Shown here piece after piece: positions 8,093 to 14,747 of a stretch of DNA of 64,000 nt. The position numbers and the translations under genes are program-made. Source of the stretch: a virus; IMG/VR virus record IMGVR_UViG_3300023084_000009, positions 30,337-94,336 of that record; one strand, 5' to 3'. The notes under the pieces are model-generated. The model made no database searches, was not told where the DNA came from, and worked only from the letters and a program-made list of their open reading frames with translations. Within the stretch, counting starts at the first letter, position 1; the number at the start of each line of letters is the position of its first letter.

Positions 8093-8671
8093 GAGTTCTA
8101 GTTTCTTATCAAACATCATAACATATCGGTGCTTGCGGGAGCGTTCTTTCCATTCTCCCTCAGCACCTTTTACTTTGCCACGAGAGTGCTTAGTTCCGTC
8201 TGAATAGTAGAAATCTTTTTTTGGTTCTGTAAGACCACAATACTTAAAGTTACAAGCGCGATAGATTGTGCCAATATGAAAATCGTTATCAGCGTAAGAG
8301 ATGATTGCTTTAACTTTAGTATCCTTTCGTAACTGTTTAATCGCTCTTGAAACAAACCAAGAAGTGATATTATATTCTGATTGTTGGGTTTCAGGGTGTA
8401 TGCAAAGTCGTGAAAGTTCAAATAGTCCCTCTTGCTCATCTCTCCTTAAACCAAATGCTCCTTGTGCTATTTCTGGGACAGGGAGTCCAGTAAAAATACA
8501 GACTCCCTTAATACCACCAATATTCAGTGGACTGAAATCATTGCTCTCATATAAACCGTAGTTGTATCCAGATTTAAAAGACTTAGAAAAGTCCTTAAGA
8601 TAATGAAACCGCAGAAGTAACTCTGCGGCTTCGGATTTACTTACTCGATCGATATGGTAATTAGATTTCAC
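8072..8671 (-). CDS. Mom-like GNAT-fold acyltransferase, candidate DNA base modification enzyme
   Basis: A 199-residue protein starting with GTG at 8671, overlapping the stop of the tiny gene upstream (GTGA). It contains FELSRLCIHPETQQSEYN, then ITSWFVSRAIKQLRKD, AIISYADNDFHIGTIYRACNF and a C-terminal RKHRYVMMFD. This run (ELSR..., ISYAD...H-GTIY-A-NF..., HRYV) is the pattern I associate with phage Mu Mom and its phage relatives. Mom uses a GNAT-type fold to modify adenine in phage DNA against restriction. The gene belongs to the gp32 operon and ends in overlap with convergent gp53. The family call is by motif; an unrelated GNAT role cannot be excluded. Confidence 0.6.
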   Translation of the reverse strand: MKSNYHIDRVSKSEAAELLLRFHYLKDFSKSFKSGYNYGLYESNDFSPLNIGGIKGVCIFTGLPVPEIAQGAFGLRRDEQEGLFELSRLCIHPETQQSEYNITSWFVSRAIKQLRKDTKVKAIISYADNDFHIGTIYRACNFKYCGLTEPKKDFYYSDGTKHSRGKVKGAEGEWKERSRKHRYVMMFDKKLELLWKSDV

Positions 8672-8736
8672 TTGAACAGTAAGTTAAAATATGCTGCCAC
8701 AACTAAAAGTGTAAGACAGATTTGGTTGTATTTCAT
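8668..8736 (-). CDS. Tiny membrane peptide (22 aa)
   Basis: An ATG at 8736 overlaps the preceding TGA (CGATGAAA). It opens a 22-codon reading frame whose TGA overlaps the GTG of the Mom-like gene. The product is almost entirely a hydrophobic helix (ICLTLLVVAAYFNLLF). Its position, with stop/start overlaps on both sides, suggests real coupled translation. Function unknown. Confidence 0.45.
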   Translation of the reverse strand: MKYNQICLTLLVVAAYFNLLFK

Positions 8737-8852
8737 CGACCGAATTTACGATCCATACGAAGTTTAATATAATACATGCCGATGATCCAGAGGGAGAAGA
8801 GAAACCCTTCTCCGTAACTTAGATTCATCCAGGCATCTAGTGCCTCGCCCAT
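8733..8852 (-). CDS. Small single-pass membrane protein (39 aa)
   Basis: Starts at 8852 with TGATG coupling to the gp32 stop and ends overlapping the next tiny gene. The product has an acidic start, one transmembrane helix (GFLFSLWIIGMYYI) and a basic C-terminus (KLRMDRKFGR), predicting a cytoplasmic C-terminus. I do not recognise it. Its presence in the gp32 operon suggests expression with replication genes. Confidence 0.6.
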   Translation of the reverse strand: MGEALDAWMNLSYGEGFLFSLWIIGMYYIKLRMDRKFGR

Positions 8853-9781
8853 CACTCTTCTGCCAGTCGTGCGAAGTAGGACATTGCGTCATCATCATCT
8901 TCATCAGAGGATGAGGAGACAGTGCGAGTGGGTTGAAGAGTATTCAGTTCATCGCGGAGATCTTCGGTAAGATCACGAGAAGAACCACGGGTGTTCTCTT
9001 CCTCATCAAACTCTTCAGGATCCTGATAACGAGGAGTGCCCTTGTTACCCAGCACATAGTCCAGACGCTTCTTCAGATCATCATAGGACTTGAACTGATC
9101 GGCAGCAACGAGTTCGGCAAGAGAATACTCTTTCTTCCAGATTGCTTCCATAGCGTCATCATCGTCCAGAAGTGCATCAGGACGGGCAAACTCAGAAGAG
9201 TCATAGTTGCGGTAACCAGCAACGTTCTTTGCCTTCAGTTTGAAGTTAGCACCCTGCCAGAAATCGAACGGATCGATTGCTTCCTCATCTTCAAACTCAG
9301 GTTGCATAGCAGCAGTGAGTTTGTCGAAGATCTTCTTACCGAACTTGAACAGGAACACACGACCTTCATTGGAAGGATTAGCAGGATCCTTGACCACATA
9401 GATGTTTGCCATGTAAGTCAGTTTGCGCTTCTGCTTGCGTGCTGCTTCCTTACCAGCATCGGTGCCGTTGTTCCACAGCATCGTGTTGTACTCGGACACA
9501 GGATCCTTCTGACCAAGAGTAGTCAGAGAGTTCTCAATATACCAACCACCAGGACCTTGGAAGGCGTGACTGTAGAGTTTCACGAAAGGAAGGTCCTCAC
9601 CATCAGGAGCGGGAAGGAAACGGATAACGGCATAACCGTTGCCGCTCTTATCACATTCCAGTTTCCAGAGACGCTCATCGCTGCTGGAACCACCATTGTT
9701 ATTCATTTTTTCGACTTCCTTGACCAGTTTCGCGGTCAGGTTGCCAAGCTTAGATTGCTTTTTAAGGTCGGAAAACGACAT
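8852..9781 (-). CDS. 32: Single-stranded DNA-binding protein gp32
   Basis: A 309-residue gp32 homologue. It opens with MSFSDLKKQSKLGNLTAKLVKE, a basic start like the cooperativity domain. It continues with LWKLECDKSGNGYAVIRFLPAPDGEDLPFVKLYSHAFQ, the conserved OB-fold core. The acidic C-terminal tail (DEDDDD) matches the T4 protein, where it recruits replication partners. It coats ssDNA at replication forks and in recombination. The only cysteine is Cys43, so the T4 zinc site (three Cys and one His) is missing. A sigma70-like promoter (9826-9854) and an AGG ribosome-binding site precede the gene. Confidence 0.92.
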   Translation of the reverse strand: MSFSDLKKQSKLGNLTAKLVKEVEKMNNNGGSSSDERLWKLECDKSGNGYAVIRFLPAPDGEDLPFVKLYSHAFQGPGGWYIENSLTTLGQKDPVSEYNTMLWNNGTDAGKEAARKQKRKLTYMANIYVVKDPANPSNEGRVFLFKFGKKIFDKLTAAMQPEFEDEEAIDPFDFWQGANFKLKAKNVAGYRNYDSSEFARPDALLDDDDAMEAIWKKEYSLAELVAADQFKSYDDLKKRLDYVLGNKGTPRYQDPEEFDEEENTRGSSRDLTEDLRDELNTLQPTRTVSSSSDEDDDDAMSYFARLAEE

Positions 9782-9825
9782 TTGGATTACCTCGGATTAA
9801 TTGGATTCGGGGGATTTACTCGGAT

Positions 9826-9854
9826 AGTATAGCAAGGATGCCCTCAGTCGTCAA
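9826..9854 (-). promoter_or_regulatory. Sigma70-type promoter for gp32
   Basis: On the minus strand, TTGACG (9854-9849) is followed after exactly 17 bases by TATACT (9831-9826). Predicted start is near 9819, giving a leader of about 38 bases to the gp32 ATG. The -35 box lies inside the last codons of the DUF1825-like gene. Confidence 0.65.
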
Positions 9855-10176
9855 GATATTGCTTGAGGGATTCGATTGTTTGACTCATACTATTGAATAA
9901 AACAGACATATCGGTTTCTGCGGGAAATCCCATCAAAGAAACCGACTTGCGTAGGTTCTCTTTCATCTCAACCGCTTGTGGATCGTCTGAAAGAGATACT
10001 CTAGTATACATCACTCTTTGCTTTTCTAGCAAGGTTTGGAGTTTCTCAATGTGTTCTAATTTGGTTTCATTAGACATTGAACCAAAACTCAATATACTCC
10101 CATAAATTTGCTCTTGAAGTTTATTGATCTCTTTTAGTTCGTCTTGAATAATATCAGACTCAAAGAATTCACTCAT
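9844..10176 (-). CDS. DUF1825-like protein
   Basis: A 110-residue, mostly helical, acidic protein. Its layout (FFESDIIQDELKEI, then EKLQTLLEKQRVMYTRVSLSDDP, then LFNSMSQTIESLKQYLDD) matches the small cyanobacterial DUF1825 family, which many cyanophages also carry. The biochemical role is unknown. It sits between gp59 and gp32 and overlaps the start of its own upstream neighbour by eight bases. The position suggests a replication or host-takeover role, which is inference. Confidence 0.65.
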   Translation of the reverse strand: MSEFFESDIIQDELKEINKLQEQIYGSILSFGSMSNETKLEHIEKLQTLLEKQRVMYTRVSLSDDPQAVEMKENLRKSVSLMGFPAETDMSVLFNSMSQTIESLKQYLDD

Positions 10177-10342
10177 TTTCGGTTGCTACCAACTGCTCCT
10201 CTTTAGAAGCTTCGATTTGCTCCAGAACTTCAATTGCACCATTAAGACGCATAACAGTATTTCTGATAGTTTCAAACTGGTCAATTGCAGCTTGACGCTG
10301 CTCTTTCAATTGTGCAAGAACTGCATTATTTTCAAGTGCCAT
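10169..10342 (-). CDS. Small coiled-coil protein (57 aa)
   Basis: ATG at 10342 overlaps the end of gp59 by 11 bases, and the stop overlaps the next start by eight. The product is a single amphipathic helix rich in Glu, Gln and Leu (LAQLKEQRQAAIDQFETIRN, then LNGAIEVLEQIEASKEEQL). It probably forms a coiled coil. A GGAG ribosome-binding site (TCCTTC on the plus strand near 10355) supports the start. I do not recognise a family. Confidence 0.65.
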   Translation of the reverse strand: MALENNAVLAQLKEQRQAAIDQFETIRNTVMRLNGAIEVLEQIEASKEEQLVATENE

Positions 10343-10934
10343 AAGAAATAATCTCCTTCAAAATTTTTTTGTAATTAAACACGTCAATATTTATGAACGG
10401 ACTATACTTTTTGATTTTCAAACTTACGGTTTCCCACACTGGATCATCCAACTTTTTATCAAAGTTTTTTGAGAAATGGAATATTTTGTCGTAAATTACG
10501 AAGGTTTCTAGAGATATACTCCCGCTTAGAAACTTTTTGAGTATCAGGGGGTGTCCCTTGGTACATTTGAACAAACTCTCTAACTCGTTCTCCGATAACA
10601 ATTCGTTGCTTTGCTCTTTGAACAAGTACGTCAAACTCTGTTGGCGTCTCCTCCACTCGGAGTAATTTCTTTCGCCAGAATTGATAATTTCGCCAATCCA
10701 TAGGTTTTGCGGGTTGTCGGTGGCAGTGAAATTAGATACTAAAAAATCTACGACTTCTTTATCAGAATACTTACGCGAGGTCTTTTCAAACCAGTACTTA
10801 TCCTTTCGTTTATTGAAAGAAGTCATACTGGCACGAGTCCTCGCACCGTATTTGAAGAAATCGTATTTTGGATTTGTGAAGTGATTCTTTAGTGACAAAT
10901 AATGTTGATAAGTTTCAAAGGGAGTCACGGTCAT
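10332..10934 (-). CDS. 59: DNA helicase loader gp59
   Basis: A 200-residue protein when started at the ATG at 10934, which overlaps the gp33 stop (ATGA). A longer frame exists but would overlap gp33 by 61 bases. It begins TPFETYQHYLSLKNHFTNPKYD and contains FNKRKDKYWFEKTSRKYSDKEVVDFLVSNF and a DNPQNLWIGEI motif. These match T4 gp59 segment by segment (T4 length 217). The later FLSGSISLETFVIYDKI also aligns. gp59 binds forked DNA and gp32 and loads the gp41 helicase. The order gp33-gp59-gp32 mirrors T4. Confidence 0.88.
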   Translation of the reverse strand: MTVTPFETYQHYLSLKNHFTNPKYDFFKYGARTRASMTSFNKRKDKYWFEKTSRKYSDKEVVDFLVSNFTATDNPQNLWIGEIINSGERNYSEWRRRQQSLTYLFKEQSNELLSENELESLFKCTKGHPLILKKFLSGSISLETFVIYDKIFHFSKNFDKKLDDPVWETVSLKIKKYSPFINIDVFNYKKILKEIISYGT

Positions 10935-11191
10935 AGAGGAAGTTTTGCTCTCGATGTTCTCTTCATAAAGTTGAGGCGTGTTGCATCCCACTTCAATCTC
11001 TCTTTAAGAGGTTTTGAAACGAGTTTCGTGATAGATTCTACCTCAAGATTATTGATTTCGCAATAGTGGCAAATAGCATCAATGTAGTTGAAGTTTTCTT
11101 CTGCTACAATTTTTTCTATTTCCAGAGCAAATTTAGAAGGAGTCAAAAACTTACTTTCTATTGCTTGTTCTAGTTCTTTATTGGGTTCCAT
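10931..11191 (-). CDS. 33: Late promoter transcription accessory protein gp33
   Basis: An 86-residue protein starting with ATG at 11191, overlapping the nuclease stop by 14 bases. The longer frame to 11296 would overlap that gene by 119 bases and is unlikely. It contains FLTPSKFALEIEKIVAEENFNYIDAICHYCE and a basic C-terminus ending RAKLPL. This helix pattern and the position before gp59 match T4 gp33. In T4, gp33 bridges host RNA polymerase (beta flap) and the sliding clamp at late promoters. That fits the T4-type late elements in this window. Confidence 0.8.
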   Translation of the reverse strand: MEPNKELEQAIESKFLTPSKFALEIEKIVAEENFNYIDAICHYCEINNLEVESITKLVSKPLKERLKWDATRLNFMKRTSRAKLPL

Positions 11192-11858
11192 AGAGTTCCA
11201 GTTTATCTCTAACAAACTTTCTAATATATTGTGTGAGAAGTTTGATGTACTTTGATTTGTCTCGTTCTTCATAGACGACGCATTCTCCATTTTCACATGC
11301 CATGATAATTACAAGTTTTTTGACTGATATGCCAGTCAGTTCGTACAGCATACAACCATATGCCATGCACTGTACAAAATAGTGTTCGATCCACTCTCGT
11401 GGTTTGGGTTTTTTAGAAGTCTTAAAATCGATTATTGCTAACTCGCCGTCATATTCAGCGATACAGTCAACCGTGCCTGCAATGCCCAGTTGCTTACTAT
11501 ATAGGGAACCTTCTAAGGCGTAAATATTATTTATACGTTTTAGGTCTGTTTTTGAGATTTTGAATAAGAAATCTGACATTGGTTGAACCTTTGGTAGTTC
11601 CTCATTTTTGAGGTGATGTTCTACCAAGGTGTGCATATCTGTACCACGACTTGTTGCTTTCTTCGTGATACGATCCGCTTCTTCATCACCAACTTTTTTG
11701 CGCCAGTTGATAAAGATCTCCTTATTAAAATGACTGGTCACCGATGTAATCGAGACCAGTCGGAGAAGTTCTTCATCATCTGGAACTTTATAGTACCTTA
11801 CTCCATCAATAGTCTCCCTCTCAAGTTGAGGGAGATCAATATCAACATGATTGAACAT
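11178..11858 (-). CDS. PD-(D/E)XK exonuclease (Cas4/RecB-like family)
   Basis: A 226-residue protein with a full RecB-type nuclease motif set. RGTDMHTLVE has His76 and Glu80, Glu116 lies in YALEGSLY, and Asp131 in AGTVDCIAEY. Asp144 and Lys146 lie in AIIDFKTSKK, and Gln163 in HYFVQCMAYG (the Q-x3-Y motif). Such proteins degrade or trim DNA ends; T4-like cyanophages commonly carry one here. It lies between phoH and gp33 with a one-base overlap to phoH. Recombination, host DNA breakdown or DNA repair are all possible roles. Confidence 0.8.
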   Translation of the reverse strand: MFNHVDIDLPQLERETIDGVRYYKVPDDEELLRLVSITSVTSHFNKEIFINWRKKVGDEEADRITKKATSRGTDMHTLVEHHLKNEELPKVQPMSDFLFKISKTDLKRINNIYALEGSLYSKQLGIAGTVDCIAEYDGELAIIDFKTSKKPKPREWIEHYFVQCMAYGCMLYELTGISVKKLVIIMACENGECVVYEERDKSKYIKLLTQYIRKFVRDKLELYGTQ

Positions 11859-12616
11859 TAAAAACCTGCTTCCATTTTAGCAATAATGTATTCTTTAACG
11901 AGACCAGAACGTACAATGTCATCTACACCAAATTCAATTAAATCGAAGGATGGCATTTTACGCAAGATATTCATAAAATCATGAATACCATTACGCTCGT
12001 TTGACTTCTGCAAATCAGACTGAACAGCATCACCACAGAAGCAAATTTTGGTATTTTCACCAACACGAGTAATTATACTATCCAATTCGTGAAAATTCAA
12101 GTTTTGGTATTCATCAACGATAACAATAGCATTGTCAAGTGTAGTTCCACGAAGGAACGAAGTAGACCAGAACTTGATAGTTTCTTGTGATTTGAGATTG
12201 CCGTAGAGCATTTCAAAGTCAGCATCACTAGGCATCTGGAACATGTACTTCACCATATTCTTATATGGGATTTGGTAGATGTCTGCCTTATCTTCATGGG
12301 ATCCAGGGAGAAAACCGATCTCTCTGGTTGCTACAAGCGATCGTACAAGGTAAATACGCTCATAAGGTGTGGTCTCATCCAATACATCTTGAAGTGCGTT
12401 GTAGAGCGTAATAAAGGTCTTACCAGTACCAGCACAACCATAAGCAACAATGTGCTTACCATCTTTATATGACTCAAACAGAGTTTTTTGGTTTTCTGTA
12501 AGTGGTTCAATATCTACCAAATAGTCACTATTAAGAGGTTTTTTCCTCTTCATCTGCTTTGCCGTGAGTCCAACCCCGATGGGTTGCTCTGCAGATGATC
12601 TTTTTCTTCTTGCCAT
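11858..12616 (-). CDS. phoH: PhoH-like ATPase
   Basis: A 252-residue P-loop ATPase. Walker A is GCAGTGKT (60-67) and Walker B is AIVIVDEYQNL with Asp168-Glu169. The segment ERIYLVRSLVATREIGFLPG and FCGDAVQSDL follow the PhoH family pattern. PhoH is a widespread cyanophage auxiliary gene, named for the phosphate-starvation regulon of bacteria; RNA helicase/ATPase activity is suspected. It shares its start with the end of the 82-residue gene upstream and its stop with the nuclease start. Confidence 0.9.
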   Translation of the reverse strand: MARRKRSSAEQPIGVGLTAKQMKRKKPLNSDYLVDIEPLTENQKTLFESYKDGKHIVAYGCAGTGKTFITLYNALQDVLDETTPYERIYLVRSLVATREIGFLPGSHEDKADIYQIPYKNMVKYMFQMPSDADFEMLYGNLKSQETIKFWSTSFLRGTTLDNAIVIVDEYQNLNFHELDSIITRVGENTKICFCGDAVQSDLQKSNERNGIHDFMNILRKMPSFDLIEFGVDDIVRSGLVKEYIIAKMEAGF

Positions 12617-12864
12617 TAGATTTTCTTTACTCTAGAACGAGGTGCTTTTGCTGCTTTACCTAGGACATCATTCCAACCAGGATTCTTGGCGATGAGTTTA
12701 TCTCGCCACTCTCCAACTTCCCCAGGTTGTGGACAAGTAGATGGATCTGACCAATCCCGTTGCCAATCGGGATTGTCTTTACACCACTGAGACCAGTCGT
12801 GAACACTCATGCTCACTTCTTTCTGCTCTCCAGTTTCTTTGTGAATAACAGGATAAGTCGCCAT
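12616..12864 (-). CDS. Small conserved phage protein upstream of phoH (82 aa)
   Basis: The product begins YPVIHKETGEQKEVSMSVHDWSQWCKDNPDWQRDW, resembling the N-terminus of FmdB-type small regulatory proteins but without their paired CxxC zinc knuckles. It ends in a basic tail (KAPRSRVKKI). It overlaps phoH by one base. A CTAAATA element lies just upstream at 12892-12886 on the minus strand. Function unknown. Confidence 0.65.
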   Translation of the reverse strand: MATYPVIHKETGEQKEVSMSVHDWSQWCKDNPDWQRDWSDPSTCPQPGEVGEWRDKLIAKNPGWNDVLGKAAKAPRSRVKKI

Positions 12865-12888
12865 AGTTACAAATTCAAGATGATTTAT

Positions 12889-13524
12889 TTAGACCCACTC
12901 CAGTGCTTCTGCCACTGTGGGAAACTGCTCTGAAAAGATTTTCTTACATGCTTCTGCGATATCCATGTGCTCTTTCTGGGTTCCATTAGCAGAACGCAGT
13001 TGAATGTAATGAATCCAAGAACGACAGGAACCAGACATATAGAGTCGGGTAGGAGTTGCCAGAGGAAGCACAAAGCGAGCACACTCTTTGGCAATACCCT
13101 CATCAAGCATCGTTTGATACAATGCCATCGCGTCCCTGAAGTGATCCTGCATCAACATTTCATACTTCTGCTTGACGAAAGGATCAATGTCGTCAATAGA
13201 ATTCTGACGATTCTTGGTATCTTGACGACGAAGTTCTGGGAGCGGGATCGTCTCCGAGAGTAGGGAAGAATCAGCATAGCGTTGCGAAAATTCTTGATAT
13301 GTGAAAGAACGGTGCCGCAAAATTTGAGCTGCCAGACCACGAGTAGTCTCAATCTCAAGCGTCATGAACGACTGTTCAAAGACACTCCAGTGGTTGTGCT
13401 TAATACAATAACCCAACAACTTAGCATAATTGGGATTTTCCTGATTATTAGGATTGCTCACACGAGCAACATATGCCATTGTTTGCTCCGCATCAGGAGT
13501 CACACTAACCAGTTTTACACTCAT
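12889..13524 (-). CDS. thyX: Flavin-dependent thymidylate synthase ThyX
   Basis: A 211-residue protein with the ThyX signature RHRSFTYQEFSQRY at residues 70-83, matching RHRx7S. The NH-W-S-F-E-Q motif (HNHWSVFEQ) and ARFVLPLATPTRLYMSGSCRSWIHYIQLR also match the family. It converts dUMP to dTMP with FAD, NADPH and methylene-tetrahydrofolate, supporting phage DNA synthesis. The start overlaps the stop of a small coiled-coil gene (ATGA). Length fits the family. Confidence 0.93.
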   Translation of the reverse strand: MSVKLVSVTPDAEQTMAYVARVSNPNNQENPNYAKLLGYCIKHNHWSVFEQSFMTLEIETTRGLAAQILRHRSFTYQEFSQRYADSSLLSETIPLPELRRQDTKNRQNSIDDIDPFVKQKYEMLMQDHFRDAMALYQTMLDEGIAKECARFVLPLATPTRLYMSGSCRSWIHYIQLRSANGTQKEHMDIAEACKKIFSEQFPTVAEALEWV

Positions 13525-13685
13525 TTACCAAATCCTTTCGATGTTTTCTTTTCTATTTCTGCGAGTTGCTCTTTCAACTCACGAAGTTGTGCCTTCATCT
13601 CTATGATCTTTTCTTCTGTATAGAGATGATCTTGCTTGATTAGGCGCTCAAGCAACTTGATAAGTTTTTTAGATCTACTAACCAT
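13521..13685 (-). CDS. Small coiled-coil protein (54 aa)
   Basis: ATG at 13685 forms TAATG with the previous stop, and the TGA overlaps the thyX ATG. The product is basic and helical (SRSKKLIKLLERLIKQ, then EMKAQLRELKEQLAEIEKK), predicting a coiled coil. It is translationally linked to thyX. I do not recognise a family. Confidence 0.6.
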   Translation of the reverse strand: MVSRSKKLIKLLERLIKQDHLYTEEKIIEMKAQLRELKEQLAEIEKKTSKGFGK

Positions 13686-13855
13686 TAGTCTGGGTATCCA
13701 TCGTCGTCATCAAAGATTTCATCATAGTCGTGAAGTCCTCCTTTTACATCCTCATAGTTCAAATAACTCTGAGTATCAGAATAAACTTCTGCTTTAAGAG
13801 AATCTACAAGAAGTTCAAGATTACGGACGATGAGTTTAAGTTTTTCTTTGTCCAT
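13685..13855 (-). CDS. Small acidic protein (56 aa)
   Basis: The likely start is the ATG at 13855 (DKEKLKLIVRNLELLVDSL), because the longer frame runs back into the promoter. The product has a helical N-terminal half and a strongly acidic end (DEIFDDDDGYPD). It is the first gene after the promoter at 13877-13905 and is coupled to the coiled-coil gene and thyX. Function unknown. Confidence 0.6.
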   Translation of the reverse strand: MDKEKLKLIVRNLELLVDSLKAEVYSDTQSYLNYEDVKGGLHDYDEIFDDDDGYPD

Positions 13856-13876
13856 GAGATACGGTTCTCTCAAGCA

Positions 13877-13905
13877 ATTATACACAAAAAAAGAGGGTTC
13901 GTCAA
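13877..13905 (-). promoter_or_regulatory. Sigma70-type promoter embedded in a terminator
   Basis: The minus strand reads TTGACG (13905-13900), a 17-base spacer, then TATAAT (13882-13877). The -35 box occupies the loop of the hairpin at 13893-13913, and the spacer contains the terminator's T-run. Predicted start is near 13870, 15 bases before the small acidic gene. Confidence 0.65.
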
Positions 13906-13913
13906 GAACCCTC
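13883..13913 (-). terminator. Rho-independent terminator
   Basis: An 8-bp perfect stem GAGGGTTC/GAACCCTC (13893-13900 with 13906-13913) has a five-base loop and is followed on the minus strand by seven T. It ends the operon of small genes at 13902-14564. Confidence 0.8.
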
Positions 13914-14057
13914 AGATCTTAATAAGTTTTCAAACCATTCTCGCAGATGGATTCGGTAACATGACCAATAGTTACATCCCCGATATTTGAGTTGATAACA
14001 TGATGGTGGTCTGTTATCTCTATCCATATCATCGTAATGATACCGATAGTCTTCCAT
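13902..14057 (-). CDS. Small Tyr/Arg-rich protein (51 aa)
   Basis: ATG at 14057 follows a strong GAGG ribosome-binding site at a good distance (GAGGAAGTAAAATG). The product is rich in Tyr, Asp and Arg (DYRYHYDDMDRDNRPPSCYQ) and contains three Cys. The last codons form part of the terminator stem. This frame is preferred over the longer overlapping one because of the ribosome-binding site. I do not recognise a family. Confidence 0.55.
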   Translation of the reverse strand: MEDYRYHYDDMDRDNRPPSCYQLKYRGCNYWSCYRIHLREWFENLLRSEGS

Positions 14058-14058
14058 T

Positions 14059-14154
14059 TTACTTCCTCGTTAGAAGAAGTACTTCTCCGTATAACAAGCA
14101 AATAAAAGCAACGCTAAAAAGGGTTCCGAACCCAGCTACTTGAAGTGCTTGCAT
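14059..14154 (-). CDS. Tiny single-pass membrane protein (31 aa)
   Basis: The frame from ATG at 14154 gives one hydrophobic helix (VAGFGTLFSVAFICLLYGEVLLL) with a short basic end. It fits between the DUF4278-like gene and the Tyr-rich gene with four- and one-base gaps. Size and shape recall small photosystem or cytochrome subunits, but I see no specific match. Function unknown. Confidence 0.5.
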   Translation of the reverse strand: MQALQVAGFGTLFSVAFICLLYGEVLLLTRK

Positions 14155-14158
14155 GGTT

Positions 14159-14323
14159 TTACTTATTGTAAGTGTGACCGCGATAGCAGAATGTTCCGTG
14201 AATTTCGTCAACACCTTGCTGACACTCATACTTAACACCACGATAGGATGTCATAGCAATTTGTGCGTCGTGCAGTGCTGATGCTTTCTGGATTTGCTTT
14301 TTGATCAGAGTGAGTGTGTTCAT
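14159..14323 (-). CDS. DUF4278-like small protein (54 aa)
   Basis: Start at ATG 14323, preceded by CAGGT. The product has a helical start and then TSYRGVKYECQQ and FCYRGHTY. The two YRG-x-Y motifs are characteristic of the cyanobacterial DUF4278 family, which also occurs in cyanophages. Function unknown. It belongs to the small-gene operon driven from 14643-14671. Confidence 0.6.
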   Translation of the reverse strand: MNTLTLIKKQIQKASALHDAQIAMTSYRGVKYECQQGVDEIHGTFCYRGHTYNK

Positions 14324-14369
14324 TTGTCGTACCTGAAATACTAGGGTGAGTTTTAAGTCTCCCGTTCCT

Positions 14370-14564
14370 TCAGTCGTTTGCGTCCTGTGCTTCAAAACAC
14401 TTAGGGTCTGTATGTTCCATCCAATGGATGTAGATATCAGCCTTTTCAAAAGGAGTGAAGAGAGTTGTCTCATCTAATCCTTGCTTCAACCATTTCAAAT
14501 CTTCACAGCGAAGATAATTCTCCACTGGGACATGACTAAAAAAGATGAGTGCTAATGATAACAT
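14370..14564 (-). CDS. Small conserved cyanophage-type protein (64 aa)
   Basis: The product has a short hydrophobic N-terminus (LSLALIFFSHVP), then a charged helix and a HTDPKCFEAQDAND end. I recall a similar HTDPKCF phrase in small cyanophage proteins. It is the first gene after the promoter at 14643-14671, with a leader of about 70 bases containing a strong hairpin. The hydrophobic start could be a signal or anchor. Function unknown. Confidence 0.55.
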   Translation of the reverse strand: MLSLALIFFSHVPVENYLRCEDLKWLKQGLDETTLFTPFEKADIYIHWMEHTDPKCFEAQDAND

Positions 14565-14598
14565 AGGATGAACGCTCCGTTCCGCGACTTACTTGCGT

Positions 14599-14628
14599 CC
14601 TATTCGCTATTCGCAAATAGCGAATGGG
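14599..14628. repeat. Stem-loop in 5' leader
   Basis: A 10-bp perfect inverted repeat ATTCGCTATT/AATAGCGAAT (14602-14611 with 14616-14625) has a four-base loop. It extends three more pairs, one of them G-T. No T-run follows on either strand, so it is not a typical terminator. It begins only about eight bases from the predicted transcription start near 14636. Confidence 0.7.
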
Positions 14629-14642
14629 ATGAACGTAAGGGT

Positions 14643-14671
14643 ATTATACCCCTAATGTGAGTATTTATCAA
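14643..14671 (-). promoter_or_regulatory. Sigma70-type promoter
   Basis: The minus strand reads TTGATA (14671-14666), 17 bases, then TATAAT (14648-14643). It would drive the small-gene operon 14564-13902. It lies in the 183-base gap between 14564 and 14748. Confidence 0.65.
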
Positions 14672-14728
14672 GTAAGTTCTGTAAAATACGATACAAAACC
14701 TTACAGAGCAAAAATTTTGCCGGGAATT

Positions 14729-14747
14729 TTTCCCTCGCTCAGGGAAA
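14729..14747 (-). terminator. Possible hairpin terminator
   Basis: A 7-bp stem TTTCCCT/AGGGAAA with a five-base loop starts directly at the stop of the 119-residue gene. The following T-run is weak (a TTTTT occurs about 15 bases later), so termination is likely but not certain. Confidence 0.45.

Noticed and set aside
8081-8096. Small hairpin at the gp53/Mom-like junction as a bidirectional terminator
   Set aside because: Only six base pairs and no clear T-run on either side.
8170-8439. An 89-codon minus-strand frame inside the Mom-like gene
   Set aside because: It overlaps fully a gene with clear family motifs and has no ribosome-binding site.
8933-9832. A 299-codon plus-strand frame opposite gp32
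   Set aside because: It is the antisense of a clearly identified gene; codon bias of gp32 keeps the frame open.
13919-14101. A 60-codon minus-strand frame
   Set aside because: The overlapping 51-residue frame has a strong GAGG site at the right distance and fits the operon spacing better.
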